Source of the DNA: Nostoc sp. UHCC 0702
GTDB taxonomy: Bacteria; Cyanobacteriota; Cyanobacteriia; Cyanobacteriales; Nostocaceae
Assembly: GCA_017164015.1 (NCBI GenBank)
Contig: CP071065.1
Coordinates: 8,089,501-8,153,500, forward strand
Reading direction: 5' to 3'
Length of the DNA: 64,000 bases
Of the stretch, positions 7,550 through 16,889 are shown piece by piece; position 1 is the first letter of the stretch; each line of letters opens with the position of its first letter. The position numbers and the translations under genes were made by a program. The notes under the pieces are model-generated. The model was not told where the DNA came from. It saw only the letters and a list, made by a program, of their open reading frames with translations, and did no database searches.

Positions 7550-8330
7550 AGTAACTGGTTCTCCTTATCTACTTGCTTACCTTGGAATCGGACTCGATGA
7601 AACACGCGCTCTGATGTCGGTTGAAGGTGGACGAGCCTCCAGAAGTTTGTTGTTTTAACTTCTCCCGGACAGAACCAACTGTGCCGCTACTGTTCGGTGA
7701 ATCCGGTTACTTTCACTCACTTGGTCACCAGAACAGCCACAAGCGTCTTCCCACCGGGAAGAAATAACTTCTGGAATCAAGGCAATGCTCTAGAGCTTTG
7801 CACTTTGTGCAGCAATGCGTTCGTCCAAGCAATTGCTTTGGCACTTTCTTTTGGCAGCGCTGTGGGTTGGTTTCCCGACTGGAGTGGCCAGTGCGTTGCT
7901 TTAGTTCCCAAAGTTGTAGCAACTGGCGTGCAACTGCCCTGCTGTAGTGGGACTTAAGCAGGTTTTTACTGCTCAGTATCCTTTAACTGAGGCTAATGCA
8001 ATGTCATTAAACCAACATCGCTGCTCAGTTCCTACCTCACTAAACACCTTAAACTATAGCTTAAGGTTTTGCCTGGTTGTTTCAGGGGGCTACAGGAGTG
8101 AACGTATTTTGGAACTCAAAAGAGACTTTTTTTTAGTCTCTGGCTCCATGTTGACCTGAAAGCTTTTTTAGTTTACCAGTCTTGTGCTACTTTGAGCTAG
8201 CTTATACTCTTTCAATAAATAGAGTCATCATTTCCCTGATGCTAACACCAGTCAATGATGGCAGTAAGAAGGCATACTAAATTGCGATTTTGGTCACAAT
8301 CTAATAATATAAATCATTTCTTTATTTTTG
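7550..8330. other. Gene-free leader region upstream of rplC
   Basis: About 780 bp between rplC and the G-rich array contain no credible gene in either direction. On the minus (rplC) strand it holds several inverted repeats: CCAAAGCAATTGCTTGG-like at about 7832-7848, and GAGACT-A8-AGTCTC followed by TTTT at about 8116-8140. The second resembles an intrinsic terminator in the leader. Words such as cagtcgggaaacc are shared with the rplC-rplD spacer repeat. It may be a long 5' leader of the operon. Confidence 0.5.
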
Positions 8331-8363
8331 TCTAGTAATTTGTTGACCGATTTTTGGTTGTAA

Positions 8364-8477
8364 GGGGGCGGGGGAGCAGGGGAGCGGGGGAGCGGGGGAG
8401 CAGGGGAGCAGGGGAGCAGGGGAGCAGGGGAGCAGGGGAGCAGGGGAGCAGGGGAGCAGGGGAGCAGGGGGGCGAAC
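8364..8477. repeat. Tandem nonamer array (gagcagggg)n
   Basis: About a dozen head-to-tail copies of the 9-bp unit gagcagggg occur, with some gagcggggg variants. The same array recurs at 42998-43050 and, inverted, at 20904-20952 and 45495-45585. Open frames across it give only Pro-Ala-Leu repeats and are not genes. Confidence 0.9.
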
Positions 8478-8684
8478 CATACCTGAAGTCTTGGCTCGGA
8501 GTATTGGCTTTTCAGGGGAAAATGCCATAACTAAGGATGAAAAAAGATATCATCCCTACTCCCTTTTACAAGCTAGAAGATGTTTAAACAGGCTGCTTCC
8601 AGTCTCAGTTCAAAATTTCTCTTTTTTTATGCTTTTATCCTGGGGCTGCAAGCAAGTTGAGCCGTGAAGCATCCTTGCTTCTTC

Positions 8685-8861
8685 AGAGGATGTTTTAAAA
8701 GTTTTGGGCGAATATAATTCGCTACTACACAGGCAAAGTCCACGAAGGTGGACTAATGAAAAAGTAAGCATCTCAACCCGCCTGCGCGGGTTTTGTCTGT
8801 ATAGCCGTGACTTCTAGTCGCCAGGGCTAGTCGTAAATTAGACTTTACAAACATTCTCTCA
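8685..8861. repeat. ~175-bp interspersed repeat, copy 1 (MITE-like)
   Basis: This is one of four copies (also 29826-29938, 32507-32681 and 45284-45475). It opens with agaggatgttttaaaag and ends with an imperfect inverted copy (gactttacaaacattctct). Inside are two stem-loops (gtccac...gtggac and aacccgcctgcgcgggtt) and the word gacttctagtcgcc. It has no coding capacity. Confidence 0.8.
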
Positions 8862-8965
8862 GGTTCAATAGTAACTTTTGCTGTTTTGGATAAAGTTTAT
8901 CTATCTTAATCTATCGCTTCAAGGTAAATAATAGAGATATCTAGGTGGGATAGGACAAAAAATCT

Positions 8966-9454
8966 ATGGCACTAATAACCACTGGCAACGGTTTAATTCG
9001 CGATCTGGAAAAATTTGGTTCTCTTGGTGTATACGTTCCTTTGGAAGGAGGTTTTGAAGGTCGGTATCAACGCAGACTACGTGCTGCTGGCTATACTACC
9101 CTCCATATTACTGCTAGAGGGCTGGGCGACGTGGCTGCCTATCTCACGGGTGTTCATGGAGTCAGGCCACCACATCTTGGTAAAAAAAGTACTGGTAGTG
9201 GTGCGGCAGTAGGTTATGTATATTATGTGCCACCAATTATCAATTCTCACCTGGAACAGCTACCACCAAAATCAAAGGGGCTGGTCTTGTGGATTATTGA
9301 GGGGCATATTCTTTCAGATCAGGAAGTTGAGTTTTTAGCAACTTTGCCCAGCTTGGAACCACGGGTTAAGGTAGTGATTGAAAGAGGTGGCGATCGCGCT
9401 TTTCGTTGGCGACCTCTAACAGAGACATTCTCAACTAGCTATCAAGCTGGATAA
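8966..9454 (+). CDS. ndhN: NAD(P)H-quinone oxidoreductase subunit N
   Basis: The 162-residue protein begins MALITTGNGLIRDLEKFG and contains YQRRLRAAGYTTLHITARGLGDVAAYLTGVHGVRPPHLGK, the conserved N-terminal half of NdhN. NdhN is one of the oxygenic-photosynthesis-specific subunits of the thylakoid NDH-1 complex, which runs respiration and cyclic electron flow. No membrane segment is visible, in line with a place on the peripheral arm. It is monocistronic here. Confidence 0.95.
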   Translation: MALITTGNGLIRDLEKFGSLGVYVPLEGGFEGRYQRRLRAAGYTTLHITARGLGDVAAYLTGVHGVRPPHLGKKSTGSGAAVGYVYYVPPIINSHLEQLPPKSKGLVLWIIEGHILSDQEVEFLATLPSLEPRVKVVIERGGDRAFRWRPLTETFSTSYQAG

Positions 9455-9694
9455 TTAACTAAAATAGGGGCGATCGCTACTTTTGTGTAATTAGCTGAGG
9501 TGCGATCGTCTTTATTTTGTTTTTTGCCAGCCACTGGCTAAAGACGCTCATAGCAAACTTTGTTCGTTTTATCATTTAAATAAAATATTTCTAGAAACTA
9601 GCAGGCAATCATAGTCAAGACTCGGCATACTGAAAGAGGGAGAGCAGGTTAGACCACTCTCTGTTTTCTTAGGCGTAAAACTGATCCAACGAAA

Positions 9695-10234
9695 ATGAGA
9701 CGTAAATCTACTGGTAGAACGGCTACTCCTTCTAAACCTTCTGCTTTCCAATCCCCGATGTTTAACTTCACTACCATTGCTATTTTGGCAGGGGTGCTGA
9801 TTTTGGGAATTGGAATTGGTATTGCTTTTAGTTCTACAACTACGTTGAGTACATCAAACGTAGCTTCCCGTGAATTTATTGATACTAGAGCACCGAACCC
9901 TGAGATTTGTGTCCAGTATGGTGCCAGTGCAATGGTAATGGATGCCAGACTGTTTGTAACTCTTAACCCGTTTAATGTCTACATTGCTCAACCAAGTATG
10001 CGTCCTGGATGCGTTCTGCGTCAAAATAACTGGGCGCTTTTAGAGCAGCGCAAGCTTGTAACATCTCAACAAGTAAATGAATGTAAGAATCGCCTGAATA
10101 CTTTTGGCTTTACAGGTAACTTGGACAGCGATAAACCTGATATTAGGTGTATTTACCAGAATGAAGCAGCGCAAAACTTCTTCACGGCTCAACCAGGAGC
10201 AGTAGCACCGAATCAAGAAACAGAAAGATTCTAA
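9695..10234 (+). CDS. DUF3172 domain-containing membrane-anchored protein
   Basis: This 179-residue protein has a basic Ser/Thr-rich N terminus, one transmembrane helix (TTIAILAGVLILGIGIGIAF, about residues 26-45) and a soluble domain. That domain contains PNPEICVQYGASAMVMDARLFVTLNPFNVYI and three conserved cysteines. I recognise it as the cyanobacterial DUF3172 family, whose function is unknown. It lies 240 bp after ndhN on the same strand, and cotranscription is not obvious. Confidence 0.8.
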   Translation: MRRKSTGRTATPSKPSAFQSPMFNFTTIAILAGVLILGIGIGIAFSSTTTLSTSNVASREFIDTRAPNPEICVQYGASAMVMDARLFVTLNPFNVYIAQPSMRPGCVLRQNNWALLEQRKLVTSQQVNECKNRLNTFGFTGNLDSDKPDIRCIYQNEAAQNFFTAQPGAVAPNQETERF

Positions 10235-10433
10235 TACATTTTGGATTTGGGATTTTGAATTGGCGATCGCTTTGTAGGGTCTGAGTTATCTGAATCTATA
10301 CTGTCGGATTATTTTTTGAAATTGCTATGTCTAGGTTGGCAAACATTTAGAGGATATTAAAGTATTATTCAGGCAATCTTTAATGATCCTCTTTTTAGCA
10401 TTTCTGCTGAAAGTTAAATTTTGGCATACTTTA

Positions 10434-11375
10434 TTATCTGCGTTGAGGAAGGGGTTGACCAAATTCAATCACTTCAATATTTGGTTGACTAGGGGTTGAA
10501 TAATCATAATTGATTGTTGGTACTGTGGGAGTGGGAAAATTAGGACTCGCCACAGGAGGAGTGCTGTTAAAATTACTAGGTTGGTTGGGGAAAGAAGCTG
10601 GCGGAAGAGCAGAACTTGGTAGTTGCGAGGAGTTGCTAGGAGTCAGGGGCGGAACCGTAACAAAGGGTTGCTGGTTAGTTGCTGGGGGTAGGGTGCTGGG
10701 AAACTGAAGGTAGTTAGTTGGGGATGTGCTGGGCTGGGAGTAGTTCGGGATTGAAGGTAGGTTATTAGACGGTTGCGGATAGTAGTTATTAGGATTTGGC
10801 GGTAAGTTGTTGGGCGAAGCCTGTAATCCTGGTTGTATGGAGGAACGACCATAGTTAGAATTAAAAGGACGTAACACCCAGCGAGTGGGATTTTGTTTGG
10901 AAACAGGTTGCAATTGTATCTGATTAGGATCTACAAAAGTCCCTGCTGCCAAATCTAGGACAATACGAGTCACGCCTGCTTTTAATTGGGAAACGCGAAT
11001 TCCTTTGATTGCGCCAGAATAATTTTGGTTAGTGGGAACATAACCTAATTTAGTCTTAGGCAAATCTACAACAATGCGGGGAGGTTGGGAGAGGTAGAAG
11101 TAATTGGGAGTTGTGCCTGCTGAAAGTATAATTTCTAGTTGTAAAGCTTCTGGGTAATAGCGCCAATCATCTAGTCTTGCTATTGGTTCAGCATTGTTTT
11201 TACCATTTGGCAATTTTACAGTTTGATGATTTTGACCTGATGACTTCTTAGGCATTGGCTTAGCAGCACTGCTTGCAGTTTCCAGAGCAATTACTGTGTA
11301 CAAGCCGAACAAGCTAACACCAAATAGTTGCTTGCTCGATTGGAAAAGTTGCCTAGTCGTCTGTGTCTTATACAT
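10434..11375 (-). CDS. AMIN domain-containing exported protein with Pro/Asn-rich tail
   Basis: I start at the ATG at 11375, which has AAGG upstream and gives a basic then hydrophobic signal-like N terminus; the frame is open to an ATG at 11420. After a short linker, residues about 65-170 match the AMIN domain (RLDDWRYYPEALQLEIILS, PRIVVDLPKTKLG, IKGIRVSQLKAGVTRIVLDL). That domain is typical of periplasmic proteins that bind cell-wall components, such as AmiC. The last ~140 residues are low-complexity Pro/Asn/Ser. No amidase catalytic domain follows. It is the last gene of a probable three-gene run with the antiporter. Confidence 0.75.
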   Translation of the reverse strand: MYKTQTTRQLFQSSKQLFGVSLFGLYTVIALETASSAAKPMPKKSSGQNHQTVKLPNGKNNAEPIARLDDWRYYPEALQLEIILSAGTTPNYFYLSQPPRIVVDLPKTKLGYVPTNQNYSGAIKGIRVSQLKAGVTRIVLDLAAGTFVDPNQIQLQPVSKQNPTRWVLRPFNSNYGRSSIQPGLQASPNNLPPNPNNYYPQPSNNLPSIPNYSQPSTSPTNYLQFPSTLPPATNQQPFVTVPPLTPSNSSQLPSSALPPASFPNQPSNFNSTPPVASPNFPTPTVPTINYDYSTPSQPNIEVIEFGQPLPQRR

Positions 11376-11454
11376 TATTTTTATACCTTGTATGTTTAGC
11401 CATGAGGCATTTTCAGGCATTGGTAATGGTTTGGTGATGTAAATTACTTACAAT

Positions 11455-11964
11455 TCAATGGCTCTTATTATTCTGTGATTTTTCTTGGTCTTTTTGTAAC
11501 ATTGCGGTAAATCCTAGGCTTTGGGAAATGCCATTGAGGGTTAGTTGACCAGTAATCTTACCTTGATCTACTAGTTTCATTTGGATTGTGACTAATTTGT
11601 TACGATCGCTCTCAAATCCGGTAACTTTACAAAAGATGTATCTGTCAATTGTTCCAGATAGAATTGACTGCTGGTTTTTAAAGATACCTGTAAGAGGGTG
11701 TTGCTTTTCTGTGCCTGCATTGGCGTTTGCTGGTAATAATGAGGCATTTAAGTAAATACCTGACTGCTGAATGTTTAACATCAGAGAATTTGTTTTTTCA
11801 CAGTTCGGTAAATTTGCAGCCAGGGTCAGACGATAGCGACCGTTAACTACGGGAGGAGCTTTGAGATTTTTTTCTCCATAAGCAGTTACAACTTTAAACA
11901 ACAGTAGAACTGAACCTATTGCCACTCCGTAGAAAGCCAAGGATTTAAAGTTAAAATGATTCAT
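11455..11964 (-). CDS. Hypothetical exported protein in the antiporter operon
   Basis: The 169-residue protein has an N-terminal hydrophobic segment (LAFYGVAIGSVLLLFKVVTAYG, residues 9-30), likely a signal anchor. A beta-rich domain with two cysteines follows (LPNCEKTNS and YIFCKVTG). I do not recognise a family. It starts 4 bp after the stop codon of the upstream antiporter, so the two are almost surely cotranscribed. A periplasmic role linked to ion transport is inference from context only. Confidence 0.7.
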   Translation of the reverse strand: MNHFNFKSLAFYGVAIGSVLLLFKVVTAYGEKNLKAPPVVNGRYRLTLAANLPNCEKTNSLMLNIQQSGIYLNASLLPANANAGTEKQHPLTGIFKNQQSILSGTIDRYIFCKVTGFESDRNKLVTIQMKLVDQGKITGQLTLNGISQSLGFTAMLQKDQEKSQNNKSH

Positions 11965-11968
11965 GGTT

Positions 11969-14158
11969 TCAATTGGTGAGTGCTGATTCTGGATTGCTAA
12001 GCTCAGAAAGTACTGATGCGAGGTGAGAAGTGACTTGATTGTGGCGGCGGGTAATCAGCAGCGAGGAGCGACATTGGATGGCTAAGGCATCGGTGTATCG
12101 TCCTAGGGTCTGGCGTTCAATACCCCAAGCGCGGCTAGTACCGGCAATAGTGAGGTCAACAGCTTCTGAGGCTGCAACTACAGCTTCAATTGGTTCTGAG
12201 GCTTCGACAATGTTGATTTCAATGCGATCGCGTACACTACTCGGTAATTGCTTAATTATTCTGTGCAATTCGTCACTAAATTCATCATGGAGGTAATTTT
12301 CTGAGACTACCTGTAAAACTTGCAATGTAGAGGTTTCAATATTAATTAGCAGTCTCAGAGCCAGTATCAATGCTAAATCATCGTGAATATTGGTTGAGTA
12401 AGGAACCAACAACTTTTCTAATCGTTCCCCTCCCCGGTCGATGAAAACTGCTACATCTACTGGTGCAGTACTGAGAATTTGCCCGACTCGTCCACCCAAG
12501 CGATTGTTACTAAATGCTGGGCGATGCCATCCTACAAGAATTAAATTAGCTTGCTCGATTGTGGCAATCTGTGCTGTTTCTCTGGCAACATTGTTGGATA
12601 TGCGAATGATGGGATGTACATAAGGCTGGGCGATCGCTGGTTCTAGAGTATTAATCAAATCTTGTAGTTGCGATCGACGCTGGGCAATTAAGCGGTTAGC
12701 CTCACCTGGAGTACTTTCAAAAGCATAGTCTTCTTCCAGTTCAATCAAGCTGAGGGGATTGACAATGGCGGGTTGTTGGTAATTGAGAGCCAATGCTACT
12801 GCCAACTGTAACAAACCTTTTTGTGTGCTGGGATTGGCTACTGGCACCAAAATCCGGTAAGGATGGTCAGATTCGCCTTCATTTGTAGAATCTCTAGCTG
12901 TTTGCTCTTCTGCTTCTGGCTCTACTAAATCTAATTTGATTAATCGTTTTGGATATGTCCATTCCAGCAGTGGCGAGGTCATGAATGTTGTCACCAATGC
13001 CATAATTACCAGCATAGTAAAGACTAAGGGCGAGATGACCCCCAACTCCAAACCAATATTGAGTACAATTAACTCGGTCAAACCGCGAGTATTCATCAAC
13101 CAACCAAGGGCTGATGCTTCTCGTTTATTAATGCCACTGACGCGAGCTGCTACATAAGTACCAATATACTTACCTGCGATCGCTACTGTTAACACCAATG
13201 CACATAATAACCACAAATTAGGACGATTCAGTAAGCCAATTTGCGTCCGCAAACCACTGTAGGCAAAAAACACTGGTAAGAGGAATACCAAGACAAAATC
13301 TTCGGTTTTTTCTGCCAATTCCCTGACTAAATCTGCATTCTTGGGCATTGCTGCTCCCAGTAAAAACGCTCCAAAAATCAGGTGGATACCAATAAGTTCG
13401 GTAATCAATGCAGAAGCAACTACCGCCATATAAATCCCGGCTAGCACGAATTGGCTCAAGCGTTTGGTGCGGAGGTAGTGGGTGGCTAGGCCTTGCAGAA
13501 ACCAACGTCCTACGGTCAGCATGAAGCCGATGTATACTAAACTTTCGATAATTGTGGGTATTGCACCAGCGAAATTACCTGTACGAGCGACGGCGATCGC
13601 AACTGCTAAAACGCACCAAGCCGTGACATCATCCACCGCTGCACAGGTTAATGCCAATGTTCCCAAGCGTGTACCTTGTAAGTTGTTCTCCGTAATAATA
13701 CGTGCTAAAACTGGAAACGCTGTAATTGACATTGCCGCCCCTAAAAATAGGGCAAAGGCAGTAAATGATACACTAGCATTGGAAACCAAGGGATAAAGCA
13801 GCAATGCTAACAGTGTACCTAAAGAAAACGGTACTAAAATACTGACATGAGAAGTTAAAACTGCTACTTCTAACTGCGCGCTGAGATATTTAGGATTTAG
13901 CTCTAACCCAATCAGAAACATGAAAAATATCAGTCCCACCTGAGACAAAACATTTAAAAAAGGAATAGTTTCTGGTGGAAATAAGCTAGCTGCTACATCA
14001 GGAGCAACTAAACCAAATAAAGATGGGCCGAGCATTATCCCGGCGACAATCTCACCAATTACTAACGGTTGCTTAATTGACTTGAATGCCAATCCTGCTA
14101 GACGTGACAGTGCAATAACAATCAGCACCTCAACCAGAACAAGAATAACTGTGTGCAT
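11969..14158 (-). CDS. Cation/proton antiporter (CPA2) with C-terminal universal-stress domains
   Basis: Residues about 1-410 form the Na+/H+ exchanger domain of the CPA2/KefB type. It has about 12 hydrophobic segments and the motif FLGAAMSITAFPVLARI followed by LALTCAAVDDVTAWCVLA, which carries the ion-binding aspartates. Residues about 430-710 form two tandem Usp-like domains (PYRILVPVANPST, ANLILVGWHRP, LEKLLVPYSTNIHDD, LTIAGTSRAWG) in the cytoplasm, probably nucleotide-binding and regulatory. The total of 729 residues fits this architecture. The specific ion (Na+ or K+) cannot be told from sequence. It heads a probable operon with the two genes downstream. Confidence 0.9.
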   Translation of the reverse strand: MHTVILVLVEVLIVIALSRLAGLAFKSIKQPLVIGEIVAGIMLGPSLFGLVAPDVAASLFPPETIPFLNVLSQVGLIFFMFLIGLELNPKYLSAQLEVAVLTSHVSILVPFSLGTLLALLLYPLVSNASVSFTAFALFLGAAMSITAFPVLARIITENNLQGTRLGTLALTCAAVDDVTAWCVLAVAIAVARTGNFAGAIPTIIESLVYIGFMLTVGRWFLQGLATHYLRTKRLSQFVLAGIYMAVVASALITELIGIHLIFGAFLLGAAMPKNADLVRELAEKTEDFVLVFLLPVFFAYSGLRTQIGLLNRPNLWLLCALVLTVAIAGKYIGTYVAARVSGINKREASALGWLMNTRGLTELIVLNIGLELGVISPLVFTMLVIMALVTTFMTSPLLEWTYPKRLIKLDLVEPEAEEQTARDSTNEGESDHPYRILVPVANPSTQKGLLQLAVALALNYQQPAIVNPLSLIELEEDYAFESTPGEANRLIAQRRSQLQDLINTLEPAIAQPYVHPIIRISNNVARETAQIATIEQANLILVGWHRPAFSNNRLGGRVGQILSTAPVDVAVFIDRGGERLEKLLVPYSTNIHDDLALILALRLLINIETSTLQVLQVVSENYLHDEFSDELHRIIKQLPSSVRDRIEINIVEASEPIEAVVAASEAVDLTIAGTSRAWGIERQTLGRYTDALAIQCRSSLLITRRHNQVTSHLASVLSELSNPESALTN

Positions 14159-14524
14159 AGTTTCCTCAAAAGATAGTATCTGGTTTCCCTAAGATGATTC
14201 TTTAAATCACAGCAAAATGTCAACCTCAAGGATGAAGGATGAAAAGTGAAATTACATCATCCATCAAGGAATACGGTTCATTTAAGGCTAAGACTGTGTG
14301 ATCCAAAGTCAATTTTTTTTAACCTAGACGCGTTGGCTAAGCCTTCTCGTTCGCGATCTTCGTCTTGGAAGGAGAAGAGTAGGGGCTTCCCGCAGGATAC
14401 CGCCAAGATGCACAGAACACAGAAAGAAGAAAGAAATGTTTAAGGGCGCACAGCTAGCTGTGTACCCCTACTTTCAGGTCACAAATATTAAATATTTAAC
14501 ATTTATGTTGTTATTTAAATTTAT
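14159..14524. repeat. Intergenic region between the antiporters with repeat fragments
   Basis: No gene is visible. The stretch at about 14320-14405 has the GC-rich repeat words (acgcgttggctaagcc, ggggcttcccgcaggatacc) that are dispersed in Nostocales genomes. A perfect 14-bp palindrome, CACAGCTAGCTGTG, lies at 14449-14462, followed by cccctac. The promoter of the 14158 antiporter gene should lie in its proximal part, but I cannot place boxes. Confidence 0.5.
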
Positions 14525-15814
14525 TTAAGCAGAAGCTTTGGCGTAACTTGTGCCTTGCAACAAAAAGGCAACTAGCGGTGATGCCATGAGTGTAGTCACA
14601 ATTGCCATAATTACCATGATAGTAAATAAAGTTGGAGTAATTATGCCTTGTTCAAGACCAATATTAAGGATAATTAATTCCATTAAACCGCGAGCATTCA
14701 TGAGAGCGCCAATCGTTGCCGATTCCCGCCAATTTTCACCGGCAATTTTTGCTGCTAACATGCAAGCAATGCCTTTACCAAGAATAGCGATCGCTATGAT
14801 TAAGAGTGTAATTCCCCACAAAGCAGGGGTGTTTACTAGTCCAATTTGAGTGTTGAGTCCGGAGAATACAAAAAATATTGGTAGTAAAAATGAAGTAGTT
14901 AAATATTCAGTGCGCGAGCGTACTTGCTCTGCAAATTCGCCTCTTGGCATTGCTGTACCTAAAATAAACGCGCCAAATACCGCATAGATACCCACTGCAT
15001 CAGTAAACCAGGAACTAAACATTAAAACAATTAATACCAAAGTTAGAGTTTGGATGGTTACGCCACCATCACGTTTTGTCATGCGAGTAAAAATCGTTAG
15101 TGCTGGCCGTGCGATAAAAGCTGAAAGTATTACGTAGCCAATACCACCACCAATAGCAAAGACGGCAATACTTGTGTTGGCTTTCAAACTTGCCAGTACA
15201 ATAGCTAGTAAACACCATGCAGTTGCATCATCAATGGAACCTGCTGCTAATGCCAAAGTTCCGAAGCGAGTTTTGGCAATACCACGTTCGTACAGCATTC
15301 TGGCTAACATAGGAAACGCTGTGATCGACATGGAAGCACCTAGATATAAAGCCGCTGCCCAAGGTGTTACACCTTGTTTAAAGAGTTCAGCTTTGCCATA
15401 CAATAAAAAAGCTGCTGCTCCCCCTAAAGTAAATGGTGCAAGTATTCCCGCCGCAGAAACCAATCCTGCACTTTTGAGTCGCTGTTTAATCAAATTGGTA
15501 TTAAACTCTAAGCCAATCAAGAACATATAAATTACTAACCCAATCTGACTGATGGCAAAAAGAATTGACATTGATGGGTTAGGAATCTTTTCTCCTGTAG
15601 CTAGCAAAATTGGAGCTTTGGGAAAAAGCCATTGCTGTAAATCGGGGGTAATTAAGCCAAATAATGATGGCCCTAACATCACACCAGCGATCATTTCGCA
15701 AACAACATCAGTTTGCTCAAGGTAGCGTCGCCCAACAACAGTTATTAACCGACAAGTTACTAAAATAATAGTTAATTGGAGCAATAGCTTCAGCACTAAC
15801 TCAAAATTTGACAT
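14525..15814 (-). CDS. Cation/proton antiporter (CPA2), membrane domain only
   Basis: The 429-residue protein has about 12 transmembrane segments and the same core motif as its neighbour (YLGASMSITAFPMLARML then LALAAGSIDDATAWCLLA). It belongs to the Na+/H+ exchanger family and stops where the neighbour's Usp domains begin. It is transcribed in the same direction as the downstream antiporter but separated by 366 bp, so it probably has its own transcript. The pair look like ancient paralogs rather than a recent duplication. Confidence 0.9.
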   Translation of the reverse strand: MSNFELVLKLLLQLTIILVTCRLITVVGRRYLEQTDVVCEMIAGVMLGPSLFGLITPDLQQWLFPKAPILLATGEKIPNPSMSILFAISQIGLVIYMFLIGLEFNTNLIKQRLKSAGLVSAAGILAPFTLGGAAAFLLYGKAELFKQGVTPWAAALYLGASMSITAFPMLARMLYERGIAKTRFGTLALAAGSIDDATAWCLLAIVLASLKANTSIAVFAIGGGIGYVILSAFIARPALTIFTRMTKRDGGVTIQTLTLVLIVLMFSSWFTDAVGIYAVFGAFILGTAMPRGEFAEQVRSRTEYLTTSFLLPIFFVFSGLNTQIGLVNTPALWGITLLIIAIAILGKGIACMLAAKIAGENWRESATIGALMNARGLMELIILNIGLEQGIITPTLFTIMVIMAIVTTLMASPLVAFLLQGTSYAKASA

Positions 15815-16141
15815 GGGAATTTCCTTATGAGAAATAGCGAGAATGAGTCAGGTAAATCTAGTAATCTTTAGTTGAGATGACAAAATAGCAGCAAAAATAT
15901 AAACACCAAATATTACATCTGGTGATTGTAGAATCCCTCAACTATACAGTTAGTTTGCCCTGTTTTTTCTGATAATATCTACAACAGCACATTTAAATAT
16001 TTCGTAAATTTACTATATGTGCTGAAGCTTGGTTGATTAAAAAATTTTTGTATATTTACAAAATATAAATTTTATTATACTTATTTAAATTATTTTTAAC
16101 GATAAAGTTTGAATTTCATTATTAATAAATAGTTAAAAGCT
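15815..16141. other. AT-rich intergenic region, nothing recognised
   Basis: This 327-bp AT-rich stretch lies upstream of the 15814 antiporter start and downstream of the 16142 gene. I see no ORF, RNA gene or repeat, only a possible promoter region. Confidence 0.4.
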
Positions 16142-16576
16142 TTATAACCACTGCCCACCCCGGAAACGCCAACGCAGAAAAATAATCCGCATGAGACTTT
16201 GTGAAACAATAAAAACTGCTAGCCAAACACAGATGTAGTGGAGTAGAAAAGCTCCCGGTGATAGTTCTTCTTTGGGCAGAGGTATTGGTAAGAAGCCAAA
16301 AAGTTTGACTCCGCAGTAGATAAAGAATAATTCCCAAATACCAGCTAAGAGTTGATAAACAGCAGGCCAGTCCCTATCCCAGCGGAGTTTTTGCAGATAA
16401 TTATAGAGCAAATCCCAACCCAAACCGAAGATGGCAACATAGCCAAGTATCCAAAAATAAACTGAATTAGCACCGGCCCCGATTAAGCCTGTTGCAAATG
16501 GTATGGATACTAATAAACCAACAGTGGCAAGTAGTAATAATCGAGTTTGCCAGCGACCAAATAAAGTTGGAGTCAT
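16142..16576 (-). CDS. Hypothetical four-helix membrane protein
   Basis: The 144-residue protein has about four hydrophobic segments (residues ~11-31, 39-62, 74-96 and 112-130), with charged loops between them. I do not recognise a family. Length and composition argue for a real integral membrane protein. The next gene upstream (16890) is 313 bp away with a MITE in between, so it is probably transcribed alone. Confidence 0.6.
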   Translation of the reverse strand: MTPTLFGRWQTRLLLLATVGLLVSIPFATGLIGAGANSVYFWILGYVAIFGLGWDLLYNYLQKLRWDRDWPAVYQLLAGIWELFFIYCGVKLFGFLPIPLPKEELSPGAFLLHYICVWLAVFIVSQSLMRIIFLRWRFRGGQWL

Positions 16577-16666
16577 AAGAGTGCAGAATAAATTTAATTG
16601 AATATATCTTTTGTACTAATTAAATTATGCCTAAGAAGATGTTAAAAAAGTCATTTTAAATAATCT

Positions 16667-16813
16667 CAGGACTTACGCAACTGGCACACAGATTTACTGT
16701 GATGGCAGTCAATAGTCCAGAGTCAATAGTCAAAAAGCAAGATTTTTTGGACTATTGATTTTTGACCCAGTACTGCCCAGACGAAAAAAATATGACAATG
16801 TGCGTAAGTCCTA
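16667..16813. mobile_element. MITE, copy 1 (147 bp, 5-bp target duplication AATCT)
   Basis: The element starts CAGGACTTACGCAACTGG and ends with the near-complement GTGCGTAAGTCCTA. It is flanked on both sides by AATCT (16662-16666 and 16814-16818). The interior is non-coding and includes gtcaatagtc-type heptamers. A second copy lies at 54490-54631. The termini match those of the complete IS at 28516-29820, so it is probably moved by that transposase family. Confidence 0.85.
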
Positions 16814-16889
16814 AATCTAATCTTCCATTGAAAAGAGTAGGTACTGGAAAGGGGAAAGGATTTCTTTTCTCTTTGTCCCTTTCCCTTCC

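Noticed and set aside
7697..7957. Plus-strand frame of 86 codons and minus-strand frame of 65 codons upstream of rplC
   Set aside because: No ribosome-binding site, no family resemblance, and the composition follows the repeat-like leader.
8364..8477. Regular repeat array that could be taken for a CRISPR
   Set aside because: The unit is 9 bp with no spacers, and there are no cas genes. No CRISPR array was found anywhere in the window.
8322..8528. Minus-strand frame of 68 codons giving PAPLLPCSP repeats
   Set aside because: It is only a translation of the gagcagggg nonamer array, with no start signal.
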